Origin: an uncultured Collinsella sp.
Lineage (GTDB): Bacteria; Actinomycetota; Coriobacteriia; Coriobacteriales; Coriobacteriaceae
Direction of reading: 5' to 3'
Assembly: GCA_900552345.1 (NCBI GenBank)
Contig: URZN01000015.1
Location: 1 to 10,912, forward strand
DNA length: 10,912 nucleotides
Part shown: piece by piece, positions 1-6,831 of the stretch
How positions within the stretch are numbered: position 1 is the first letter of the stretch
Layout of the letters: the number at the start of each line of letters is the position of its first letter
The notes under the pieces: model-generated
What the model was told of the DNA's origin: nothing
What the model saw: only the letters and a program-made list of their open reading frames with translations
Databases searched by the model: none
Made by a program: the position numbers and the translations under genes

Positions 1-16
1 TGTGTATAAGAGACAG
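1..16. other. Tn5/Nextera adapter remnant (not genomic)
   Basis: The first 16 bases, TGTGTATAAGAGACAG, are the end of the Tn5 mosaic-end sequence used in Nextera library preparation. Genomic DNA therefore starts at 17. Reading through it creates the peptide MYKRQ, a well-known signature of this adapter in predicted proteins. Confidence 0.97.
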
Positions 17-541
17 GGCGTAGATCGTGCCGTCGGCGGCGATGGGGGAGGCGGCGACCTCTACCTCGTAGCTGCCGCGGCGGAGCTCGACGCCCCTGCC
101 GTCGCTGTCAACGTAGCGCACGGCGTCGACCTTCTTGCCGCGCTCCTCCTTGCCCGTAATATGAACCGGCAGCCTGCTCGCGCCTGCCGAGGTGTCCCAG
201 CCCTGGGCCGAGACGCTAAAGCGCACGGCGTGCTTCGCCGCGAGCGCCTCCTGCTCGGCCGCCTTCCGTGCCTGCTCAGGGGCGTAGATGCCGAAGTAGT
301 AGCCAGCGCCGCCGCCCGCGGCGAGCAGCGCGGCCACGACGGCGGCGATCAGGAGGGACCTCTTTGGGCGCTTGGCCTTCGCCGGCGCCGGTGTAGTCGG
401 CTGCGACTCGGCTGCCGGGGCGGATTGAAAGCCTCCCTGCGATTCGGCCGGTGCTTCACATTCGGCGGCGATGGGCTCTCCGCACACGGGGCAGAACCTG
501 GTCCCGTCCTCGACCTTCGACCCGCAATTTCGGCAGAACAT
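17..541 (-). CDS. Zinc-ribbon membrane protein, C-terminus cut off by contig end
   Basis: The reading frame is open for 175 codons from ATG at 541 down to the adapter junction, so the C-terminus is missing. The start is supported by a GAGGGGAG ribosome binding site about 8 nt upstream on the minus strand. The N-terminus is a short zinc ribbon with two CxxC knuckles (Cys3, Cys6, Cys17, Cys20), as in the zinc_ribbon_2 / double zinc ribbon families. A Pro/Ala/Glu-rich linker (about residues 21-55) leads to a basic stretch (KAKRPKR) and one hydrophobic segment (about 62-84, rich in Ala, Leu, Val and Gly) that is probably a membrane anchor. The rest would lie outside the cell by the positive-inside rule. 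Proteins with this plan are common in actinobacteria and Firmicutes and mostly have no known function. The extracytoplasmic part seen here (about 90 residues) matches nothing I recognise. Confidence 0.85.
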
Positions 542-655
542 GTGCAGACTCCCCTCGATCGGCGCCCTCGCGAATACCGGGCACATTTCCTTCTGTCCTC
601 ATGCTAAGGGCGAACGCTCGCCCGTTGTTGCGCAACATTGCTGTGCTCTCCGTTC

Positions 656-855
656 GGAAACTGCGTCCCGTTTCTGCTGCCTATTCCGGGACGCAGTTTC
701 CGCTAGAGACCTCAGTCGGAAAGCCCGTCCCGTTTTAGCGTTTCGGAGTGGGATGCAGTTTCCCCAGGAGCCCCCATCGGGAAACTGCATCCCGGAATTC
801 GCCTGAATAGTGGGGTGCGGTTTCCGAAAGGGTGCCGTCTGGGAAACCGTGTCCC
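656..855. repeat. Array of seven alternating inverted 14-nt motifs, 62-bp period
   Basis: The motif GGAAACTGCGTCCC and its reverse complement alternate seven times, starting at 656(+), 688(-), 718(+), 750(-), 780(+), 812(-) and 842(+). Start-to-start distances are 32, 30, 32, 30, 32 and 30 nt, giving a 62-bp unit repeated three and a half times. The copies at 656/688 pair perfectly (16 bp counting flanks), 750/780 pair perfectly (15 bp), and 812/842 pair with a few mismatches. The copy at 718 is degenerate at three positions. Sequences between the motifs are not conserved, but their lengths are (18 and 16 nt). No T-tract follows, so these are not ordinary terminators. The array lies between the divergent zinc-ribbon gene and the feoB promoter. 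Its function is unknown. Confidence 0.9.
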
Positions 856-935
856 GGAATCCCCTCCCGCGCCTGGTTGTTCCGCATCGCATCTATTGGG
901 CAAAGCGATCTGTCCCCCTTGCACCGATCTGTCGA

Positions 936-965
936 TTGAACATCGTTGCGTGTTCGCGCTATCAT
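936..965 (+). promoter_or_regulatory. Probable sigma-A-type promoter of feoB
   Basis: TTGAAC (936-941) and TATCAT (960-965) are separated by 18 nt and sit about 90 nt upstream of the feoB start codon. The expected transcription start, near 972, falls at the edge of the tandem operator repeats at 981-1013. That is the geometry expected for a repressor-controlled promoter. The call rests on motif match only. Confidence 0.55.
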
Positions 966-980
966 GCATGGTTACAATTG

Positions 981-1013
981 GTTAGCCATGGCAAACGGTT
1001 AGCCATAGTAAAC
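981..1013 (+). promoter_or_regulatory. Tandem operator-like repeats upstream of feoB
   Basis: Two 16-bp units, GTTAGCCATGGCAAAC (981-996) and GTTAGCCATAGTAAAC (998-1013), lie head to tail with a 17-bp period. The first is an almost perfect palindrome around GCCATGGC. A further GGTTA half-site precedes them at 970-974. The half-site GGTTAGCC resembles one arm of the DtxR/IdeR/MntR-type metalloregulator box, which would suit an iron transporter. The identity of the regulator is inferred; only the repeats and their position just downstream of the promoter are seen directly. Confidence 0.5.
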
Positions 1014-1054
1014 AAAATGCAACGCCCTGCGGGCGCCGGGGGAGGAACACGGAC

Positions 1055-3415
1055 GTGAAGCTCGATACGCTCGAGATTGGAAAGGACGCCGTTGTCGCAT
1101 CGGTGACATCGGACGACCAGGCACTCCGACAACATATTTTGGACATGGGCCTAACACCGGGCACCGAAGTCACCATGATGAAGTACGCCCCCATGGGCGA
1201 CCCGCTCGAGATTCGCCTGCGTGGCTACGAGTTGACGCTGCGCAAGGACGATGCCGCACGGATTGAGCTCGTGGGTGTTCACGACACCGATACGGGTCCG
1301 CGCGCTAACGCCGCAATCGGCACGACGGAGCACCCGGCACTCGGCGAGGGGACGTATTCGCCCCGTGCGGCAAAAACGGCCGTGCCCGAGGGCGCACCGC
1401 TACATTTTGCCCTCGCCGGCAACCAAAACTGCGGTAAAACCACGCTGTTCAACCAGCTTACGGGCTCCAACCAGCATGTCGGTAACTTTCCCGGCGTGAC
1501 GGTCGACCGCAAGGACGGCACCATCCGTAACCACCCCGAGGCGAGCGTCACTGATCTGCCTGGTATCTATTCGCTGTCGCCGTACACGGGCGAAGAGATC
1601 GTCAGCCGACAATTCATCCTTGACGAAAACCCCGACGCCATCATCGACATCATCGACGCCACCAACATCGAGCGCAATCTGTACCTGACGCTGCAGCTTA
1701 TGGAGCTCGATCGCCCCATGGTCATCGCGCTCAACATGATGGACGAGGTGACGGCCAACGGTGGCGCCGTGGACGTCAACCTGCTCGAGAGCCTGTTGGG
1801 CGTGCCTGTTGTCCCCATTAGCGCTGCCCGCAACGAGGGTATCGGTGAGCTGGTGGATCATGCCTTGCACGTCGCGCGGTTCCGCGAGCGTCCCGGCCGC
1901 TTGGACTTTTGCGCGCCCGATGGTCCAGACGGCGGTGCGCTGCATCGCTGCATCCACGGCATCGCCAACCTTATCGAGGACCATGCCGCGACGGCACACA
2001 TTCCCGTGCGTTTTGCGGCGACCAAGCTGGTTGAGGGCGACGAGCTGGTGACCGAGGCGCTTCACCTGGACCGTAACGAGCTCGACGCCATCGAGCACAT
2101 CATTACCCAGATGGAGGGCGAGGCCGGCACCGACCGCCTTTCCGCGCTGGCCGATATGCGCTTTAGCTTTATCGGCGACGTGTGTGGGCGCTGTGTCGTC
2201 AAGCCGCACGAGAGCCGCGAGCACGTGCGCTCCGTCAAGATCGACCGCATTCTGACGGGTCGCTATACGGCCATTCCGGCGTTTCTGCTGATCATGGGTC
2301 TCGTCTTTTGGCTGACGTTTGGCGTGATCGGCGCGGCGTTGCAGGGACTCATGGAGGACGGCATCGCTGCCATCATCGCCTCGGCCGATGCGGGCCTCAA
2401 GGCGTTCGGCACCAACGACGTGGTGCGCTCACTGGCTGTCGACGGCGTGCTTACGGGTGTGGGCAGCGTGCTGACCTTCCTGCCGATTATTGTCGTGCTC
2501 TTCTTGTTCCTCTCCATTCTGGAGGACTCGGGCTACATGGCGCGCGTGGCCTTTGTTATGGATAAGGTGCTGCGTCGCTTTGGCCTGTCGGGCCGCAGCT
2601 TTGTGCCTATGCTCGTCGGTTTTGGCTGCACCGTGCCGGCTATCATGTCGACCCGTACGCTCCCATCCGAGCACGACCGCAAGATGACGGTCATGCTCAC
2701 GCCGTTCATGAGCTGTTCGGCCAAGTTGCCGGTCTACGGCCTGCTGTGCGGGGCGTTTTTCCCGCAGGCGACGGTCCCCGCCATGGTCTCGCTCTATCTG
2801 ATTGGCATTGCGGTTGGCTGTATCGCGGCTTTGGTGCTCAACCGCACGGCATTTAAGGGCGACCCAGTGCCGTTTATCATGGAGCTCCCCAACTACCGCC
2901 TGCCGAGCGTCAAGACGACGGTGATGCTGGCATGGGATAAGGCCAAGGATTTTATTACCAAGGCCTTTACCATTATCTTTGCCGCTACGGTGGTCATCTG
3001 GTTCCTTCAGACGTTCGATATCCGCTTTAATGTGGTCGCCGATCAGTCGCAAAGCCTGCTTGCGGGCCTCGGCAGCATCATCGCGCCGGCGCTGGCGCCG
3101 CTTGGCTTTGGCGATTGGCGCGCATCCACGGCGCTCGTCACCGGACTTATCGCCAAGGAGAGTGTCATCTCGACCCTCACGGTGCTTTTGGGCGCGACCT
3201 CGCCCGCGGCACTGTCGACCATGTTTTCGCCGTTTACTGCCTATGTGTTCCTGGTCTTTACGTTGCTGTACCCGCCGTGCGTGGCTGCGATCGGCGCCGT
3301 CAAGAGCGAGCTGGGCGCGCGCTACGCCGTTGCCGTATTCGCGTTTCAGGGGACGGTCGCCTGGATCGTGGCGTTTGTCGTGCATTCGGCGGGCATATTG
3401 CTGGGGCTGGCTTAG
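1055..3415 (+). CDS. feoB: Ferrous iron transporter FeoB with fused N-terminal FeoA domain
   Basis: This 786-residue GTP-dependent Fe(II) importer sits in the cytoplasmic membrane. The GTG start at 1055 follows GGAGGA (1041-1046) at 8 nt spacing. Residues 1-73 form a FeoA-type SH3-like domain (DMGLTPGTEV, then LEIRLRGYELTLRKDDA). A linker of about 40 residues leads to the G domain: G1 GNQNCGKTT (122-130), switch I around HVGNFPGVTVDRK, G3 DLPG (167-170) and G4 NMMD (227-230). A helical regulatory region follows, and from about residue 400 a polytopic membrane region with the two Gate/nucleoside-recognition domains runs to the end. The G1 loop has Gln and Cys where many FeoB proteins have Pro and Ser. 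FeoA is usually a separate small protein; no separate feoA or feoC lies nearby. Expression is probably iron-controlled through the operator-like repeats just upstream. Function is secure from the motifs. Confidence 0.97.
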   Translation: MKLDTLEIGKDAVVASVTSDDQALRQHILDMGLTPGTEVTMMKYAPMGDPLEIRLRGYELTLRKDDAARIELVGVHDTDTGPRANAAIGTTEHPALGEGTYSPRAAKTAVPEGAPLHFALAGNQNCGKTTLFNQLTGSNQHVGNFPGVTVDRKDGTIRNHPEASVTDLPGIYSLSPYTGEEIVSRQFILDENPDAIIDIIDATNIERNLYLTLQLMELDRPMVIALNMMDEVTANGGAVDVNLLESLLGVPVVPISAARNEGIGELVDHALHVARFRERPGRLDFCAPDGPDGGALHRCIHGIANLIEDHAATAHIPVRFAATKLVEGDELVTEALHLDRNELDAIEHIITQMEGEAGTDRLSALADMRFSFIGDVCGRCVVKPHESREHVRSVKIDRILTGRYTAIPAFLLIMGLVFWLTFGVIGAALQGLMEDGIAAIIASADAGLKAFGTNDVVRSLAVDGVLTGVGSVLTFLPIIVVLFLFLSILEDSGYMARVAFVMDKVLRRFGLSGRSFVPMLVGFGCTVPAIMSTRTLPSEHDRKMTVMLTPFMSCSAKLPVYGLLCGAFFPQATVPAMVSLYLIGIAVGCIAALVLNRTAFKGDPVPFIMELPNYRLPSVKTTVMLAWDKAKDFITKAFTIIFAATVVIWFLQTFDIRFNVVADQSQSLLAGLGSIIAPALAPLGFGDWRASTALVTGLIAKESVISTLTVLLGATSPAALSTMFSPFTAYVFLVFTLLYPPCVAAIGAVKSELGARYAVAVFAFQGTVAWIVAFVVHSAGILLGLA

Positions 3416-3456
3416 TTATTTATTGACGGCGCAACCTCTGTGTATCGAATTGTTTT

Positions 3457-3491
3457 CGGCCCTGCATCTGTTGCTGACGGATGCGGGGCCG
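3457..3491 (+). terminator. Hairpin after feoB, possible weak terminator
   Basis: CGGCCCTGCATC (3457-3468) pairs with GATGCGGGGCCG (3480-3491) through 12 positions with one G-T wobble, around an 11-nt loop. No run of T follows on either strand, so termination would be weak or factor-assisted. It separates feoB from the transporter gene and lies just upstream of that gene's -10 box. Confidence 0.4.
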
Positions 3492-3497
3492 TTGCTA

Positions 3498-3503
3498 TAT
3501 AAT
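3498..3503 (+). promoter_or_regulatory. -10 box (TATAAT) of the MFS transporter gene
   Basis: A perfect TATAAT hexamer lies 33 nt upstream of the ATG at 3537. There is no good -35: TTGCTG lies 21 nt upstream of it, and TGACGG sits at the better 18-nt distance but matches poorly. Confidence 0.4.
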
Positions 3504-3536
3504 CGCCTCCACTCAAAATGATTGGAGACGTTATAT

Positions 3537-4733
3537 ATGAGTCAGGCAAGGCAAGACGGCATCACGCTCAGGCAGTGGCTCCCACTCGTCGGGCTCACCT
3601 GCTGTGCGTTCGTGTTCAACACGTCGGAGTTTATGCCCATCGGCCTTTTGACTGATATCGCCGCGTCGTTCTCGCTCACCGAGGCCCAGGCGGGCATCAT
3701 GATCTCGGTCTATGCCTGGGGCGTCATGCTGCTGTCGTTGCCGCTCATGGTGTTCGCTTCGCGTTTCGAGTTCAAGCGGATGCTGCTGGGCGTGCTCGCC
3801 GTGTTCTCGCTCGGCCAGTTTCTGTCCGCTGTGGCGCCGACTTATCCCATCCTGGTCTGCGCGCGCCTGGTGGTCGCTTGCGCACATGCCGTGTTCTGGT
3901 CGGTCGCCTCGATTATGGCGTCGCGCCTGGTTGACACCCGCCACGGGGCACTCGCCATCAGCATGATCGCCACGGGCTCTTCCATCGCACAGATCTTCGG
4001 CCTGCCGCTCGGCCGCGCCATTGGCCTGGCCGTGGGCTGGCGCATGACGTTTGCTGTGGTCGGAGCGCTGTCTGCTGTCGCGGTCGTCTACCAGGCCACG
4101 GTGTTCCCTGCCATGCCAGCGGGCGAGCGCTTTACCGTCAAGCAACTGCCCGAGCTGCTCAAGAACCCGTTACTGATCGCGCTCTATGCGGTCACGGTGT
4201 TCATGGCAACTGGCTATTACACGGGCTATAGCTATATCGAGCCTTTCCTGGCTCAGGTCGCGCATGTCGACGCAAGCGCCATCACTATGACGCTGACGGC
4301 GTTCGGCTGCTCTGGTCTGCTCGGAAGCTGGCTATTCGGCCGACTGTTCGATGGGCACCGCTTCCCGTTCCTCGCGATTACGCTCTCCGGCGTGCCGGTG
4401 GCTCTGCTGCTCATGGGTCCGGCCGCATCGTCGCTCGTGGCAGTGCTTGCCGTCTGCGCGCTGTGGGGCTGCTGCGCCACGGCCTTTAACGTGGCGTTCC
4501 AAGCCGAGCTCATCAAGCACACGCCGGCAGATTCGTCGGCCGTCGCCATGTCGATCTTCTCGGGCCTGTTTAACCTGGGAATCGGCACGGGTACCGCGAT
4601 CGGCGGAGCCGTGGTTTCGGGCCCCGGTATCGCCTGGATCGGCTTCGCGGGCGGGGTGATTGCCGTCGTGGGCGTTATCCTCGCCATTACGGTGATGTTC
4701 CCGGCCATACGCCGCGCAAAGCCTGTTGCCTAA
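3537..4733 (+). CDS. MFS sugar efflux transporter, SotB/AraJ-like
   Basis: This 398-residue hydrophobic protein has the 12-helix pattern of the major facilitator superfamily. The ATG at 3537 is preferred over an in-frame TTG at 3522 because the GGAG element overlaps that TTG and sits 10 nt before the ATG. The first helix carries NTSEFMPIGLL (28-38), and there is a degenerate loop 2-3 signature ASRFEFKRML (74-83). In the second half, YYTGYSYIEPF (about 227-237) and IFSGLFNLGIGTG closely resemble the matching segments of E. coli SotB, the exporter of arabinose and related sugars. Family-level assignment is solid. The substrate is not determined by sequence, and drug export is an alternative for AraJ-type proteins. 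It has its own -10 box and no obvious partner, although a glucan hydrolase gene follows. The next 150 bp contain a long hairpin. Confidence 0.9.
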   Translation: MSQARQDGITLRQWLPLVGLTCCAFVFNTSEFMPIGLLTDIAASFSLTEAQAGIMISVYAWGVMLLSLPLMVFASRFEFKRMLLGVLAVFSLGQFLSAVAPTYPILVCARLVVACAHAVFWSVASIMASRLVDTRHGALAISMIATGSSIAQIFGLPLGRAIGLAVGWRMTFAVVGALSAVAVVYQATVFPAMPAGERFTVKQLPELLKNPLLIALYAVTVFMATGYYTGYSYIEPFLAQVAHVDASAITMTLTAFGCSGLLGSWLFGRLFDGHRFPFLAITLSGVPVALLLMGPAASSLVAVLAVCALWGCCATAFNVAFQAELIKHTPADSSAVAMSIFSGLFNLGIGTGTAIGGAVVSGPGIAWIGFAGGVIAVVGVILAITVMFPAIRRAKPVA

Positions 4734-4748
4734 TCACGCTCCCTCATC

Positions 4749-4815
4749 AGTTGCGGTGGAATAGTTCCTGCTTGAGCCTTCAGAGGCCTTAAACAGGAAC
4801 TATTCCACCGCAACT
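4749..4815. repeat. Perfect 22-bp inverted repeat between transporter and amylase genes
   Basis: Bases 4749-4770 are the exact reverse complement of 4794-4815, with 23 nt between them. The loop contains a small internal stem (GCCT/AGGC). TTATTTT follows the right arm, so it could act as a rightward terminator for the transporter gene. The very long perfect stem and long loop are more like a palindromic repeat element than a standard terminator. Confidence 0.85.
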
Positions 4816-4845
4816 TATTTTGGGGGAGAGGATACAGGCTGGGCA

Positions 4846-4851
4846 TACAAT
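4846..4851 (+). promoter_or_regulatory. Possible -10 box of the GH13 / glycosylase operon
   Basis: TACAAT lies 35 nt upstream of the GH13 start. The only -35 candidate (TTGGGG at 4820-4825) is at a poor 20-nt spacing, so support is weak. Confidence 0.25.
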
Positions 4852-4886
4852 GGATGTCGTTGTGTTGCGCTTACCGGGAGGTTGCT

Positions 4887-6263
4887 ATGTGGGCATACGA
4901 GACGACGTTCTATCAGATCTATCCGCTGGGCTTTTGCGGAGCTCCGCGCGAAAACGCCGCCTCCGTTGCCGAAGATGAGCTCGCCCAGGCCGCCGATGCC
5001 ACAGCTAGCCCCGATGCCCCGATCATGAAGATTGCCCAATGGGCCGACTACCTGCAAGAGCTCGGCATCGGCGCTGTGCTCATCAATCCGCCGCTCGAGT
5101 CTGATAGCCACGGTTACGACACGCGCAGCCTGCGCCATATTGACCGCCGCCTGGGTGGGGATGCCGACTTTGCCGCCGTATGCGACACGCTGCATGCCCG
5201 CGGCATCCGTGTGGTGCTCGACGCCGTCTTCAACCACGTCGGTCGCGGCTTTTGGGCCTTCCGCGATGTGCAGGAGCGTAAGTGGGACTCGCCGTACAAG
5301 GATTGGTTCCACATTAGCTTTGACGGCGACTCCTGCTACGGCGATGGCTTTTGGTATGAGGGCTGGGAAGGCCATTTTGAGCTTGTGAAGCTCAACCTGC
5401 AAAACCCCGCCGTGGTCGATTACCTGCTTGAGTCCGTGCGTCTCTGGGCCGAGGTCTTTGGCATCGACGGCCTGCGCTTGGACGTCGCCTATATGCTCGA
5501 TCGCGACTTTATGCGCCGTCTGCATACTTTTACCCGTGAGCTCAAGCCCGACTTTGTGCTGATTGGTGAGACGCTCCACGGCGACTACAACCAGATCGTC
5601 AACGACGAGATGCTCGACTCCTGCACCAACTACGAGTGCTACAAGGGCCTGTACTCCAGCTTTAACTCGGTCAACATGTTCGAGATTGCCCACTCGCTTC
5701 ATCGCCAGTTTGGCGGTGACCCGTGGTGCATCTACCGCGGCAAGCATCTGCTGTCATTTGTCGATAACCACGATGTGCCGCGCCTGGCGAGCATCCTTAC
5801 CGACAAGTCCTGCCTGCGCCCCGCCTATGGCATGCTCTTTGGTATGCCGGGCATTCCGTGCGTCTACTATGGCAGCGAGTGGGGGATTCCTGGCGAAAAG
5901 GGCGGCCCTGATGGCGACTGGGCGCTGCGACCTGCGCTCGATGAGCCTGCGCCCAACGATCTGACGACATTTGTCACGCAGCTGGCGCACCTGCGCTCGG
6001 CAAACGATGCGGCGGCTCGTGCCCTCAACTATGGTGCCTATCGCAACGTGGTGATCCAGAACAAACAACTGCTGTTCGAGCGCGCCTGCGACGACGCGAC
6101 GGTGCTCGTGGCGGTCAATGCCGTGAACGAGCCCTATTCCTTTGGAGCCAGCGAACTCAACGGCTCCTTCGTCGACCTGCTTGCCGACGATGCGCCCACG
6201 GTCGAGCTGTCGGGCTCCCTTGAACTTGCGCCCTATGAGGTGCGTTATCTGCTGAGGGCCTAA
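4887..6263 (+). CDS. Cytoplasmic GH13 alpha-amylase-family glycosidase
   Basis: This 458-residue glycoside hydrolase family 13 enzyme would cleave alpha-1,4-glucans or maltodextrins. The ATG at 4887 is chosen over an in-frame ATG at 4854 because GGGAGGT lies 4 nt before it and the protein then begins MWAYETTFYQIYPLGF, a typical GH13 opening. All four conserved regions are present: DAVFNH (112-117), GLRLDVAY with nucleophile Asp199, GETLHG with acid/base Glu228, and FVDNHD with Asp296. The TIM barrel is followed by a short C-terminal beta domain (about 385-458). There is no signal peptide, so it acts inside the cell. The barrel resembles neopullulanase, cyclomaltodextrinase and maltogenic amylase, but it lacks their N-terminal CBM34-type domain, hence the shorter length. 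The exact substrate cannot be read from sequence. The next gene starts 3 nt after its stop, so the two are probably co-transcribed. Confidence 0.93.
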   Translation: MWAYETTFYQIYPLGFCGAPRENAASVAEDELAQAADATASPDAPIMKIAQWADYLQELGIGAVLINPPLESDSHGYDTRSLRHIDRRLGGDADFAAVCDTLHARGIRVVLDAVFNHVGRGFWAFRDVQERKWDSPYKDWFHISFDGDSCYGDGFWYEGWEGHFELVKLNLQNPAVVDYLLESVRLWAEVFGIDGLRLDVAYMLDRDFMRRLHTFTRELKPDFVLIGETLHGDYNQIVNDEMLDSCTNYECYKGLYSSFNSVNMFEIAHSLHRQFGGDPWCIYRGKHLLSFVDNHDVPRLASILTDKSCLRPAYGMLFGMPGIPCVYYGSEWGIPGEKGGPDGDWALRPALDEPAPNDLTTFVTQLAHLRSANDAAARALNYGAYRNVVIQNKQLLFERACDDATVLVAVNAVNEPYSFGASELNGSFVDLLADDAPTVELSGSLELAPYEVRYLLRA

Positions 6264-6266
6264 TTC

Positions 6267-6830
6267 ATGACTGCGCCGGACGAGGGCTATCAGCATATTG
6301 AGCATGGGTTTGAGCCCGTGTTTGACGAGCGCTCGCGCGTTTTGGTGCTGGGGTCGTTTCCCTCGGTGCTCTCGCGTGCCAATGCCTTCTACTATGGCAA
6401 TCCGCAGAACCGCTTTTGGCGCGTGATGGCCGCGTGCCTTGGTGCGCCCGTGCCGCCCAACGAGGGAGACTCTTTGGCGAGCGGCGAGCCCGCGACGCTT
6501 GACGCCTCGATTGCCGCCAAGCGGGCTATGCTGCTGAACGGCGGCGTGGCCCTGTGGGACGTGATCGAGAGCTGCGACATTAAGGGTTCGAGTGACGCCA
6601 GCATCAAAAACGTCGTTCCGGCGCATGTCGAGCGCATTACCGGCGCAGCTCCCATTGAGCAGGTGATATGCAACGGTGGTACAGCTGGTCGGCTCTACAA
6701 GCGCTATCTACAAGAACGCACGGGGCTGTCGGCCATCGTTCTGCCGTCGACTAGTCCCGCCAATGCGGCATGGCGCCTGGAACGCCTTGTTGGGCGCTGG
6801 CGCGAGGCCGTTGACTGGGGCGCTCTGTAA
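6267..6830 (+). CDS. DNA-deoxyinosine (hypoxanthine-DNA) glycosylase
   Basis: The 187-residue protein belongs to the uracil-DNA glycosylase superfamily, in the hypoxanthine-DNA glycosylase group. These enzymes remove hypoxanthine formed by adenine deamination and so start base excision repair. Recognisable segments are HGFEPVFDERSRVLVLGSFPS (13-33, given here in two parts: HGFEPVF and LVLGSFPS), then FYYGNPQNRFW (41-51), LWDVIESC (97-103 region), ICNGGTA (134-140) and LPSTSPANA (159-167), which match the active-site motifs of this family in order. The length is typical. The ATG lies 3 nt after the GH13 stop with a weak TGAGGG upstream, which suggests translational coupling to the amylase gene. 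The two have no evident shared function. It converges with the next gene, leaving one base between the two stop codons and no room for a terminator. Confidence 0.9.
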   Translation: MTAPDEGYQHIEHGFEPVFDERSRVLVLGSFPSVLSRANAFYYGNPQNRFWRVMAACLGAPVPPNEGDSLASGEPATLDASIAAKRAMLLNGGVALWDVIESCDIKGSSDASIKNVVPAHVERITGAAPIEQVICNGGTAGRLYKRYLQERTGLSAIVLPSTSPANAAWRLERLVGRWREAVDWGAL

Positions 6831-6831
6831 T

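Noticed and set aside
2..607. Open frame of 201 codons on + at the left end
   Set aside because: It starts in the adapter (MYKRQ) and runs antisense to the zinc-ribbon gene, whose CxxC motifs and ribosome binding site identify the true strand.
656..855. CRISPR array
   Set aside because: The spacing is regular, but motifs alternate in orientation, are only 14 nt, diverge between copies, and no cas genes are present.
1400..2224. 274-codon minus-strand frame
   Set aside because: It is antisense to the G domain of feoB, whose motifs are unmistakable; long antisense frames are common at this GC content.
2429..3385. 318-codon minus-strand frame
   Set aside because: It is antisense to the membrane region of feoB, with a composition rich in Arg, His and Gln and no recognisable domain.
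3522..3536. TTG start for the MFS transporter
   Set aside because: The ribosome binding site overlaps this codon, so the ATG at 3537 is favoured.
4854..4886. ATG at 4854 as GH13 start
   Set aside because: The GGGAGGT site lies downstream of it and 4 nt before the ATG at 4887; the extra 11 residues do not look like GH13 sequence.
4815..5747. 310-codon minus-strand frame
   Set aside because: It is antisense to the GH13 gene, which carries all catalytic motifs.
5754..6626. 290-codon minus-strand frame
   Set aside because: It overlaps the GH13 and glycosylase genes on the other strand and resembles no protein.
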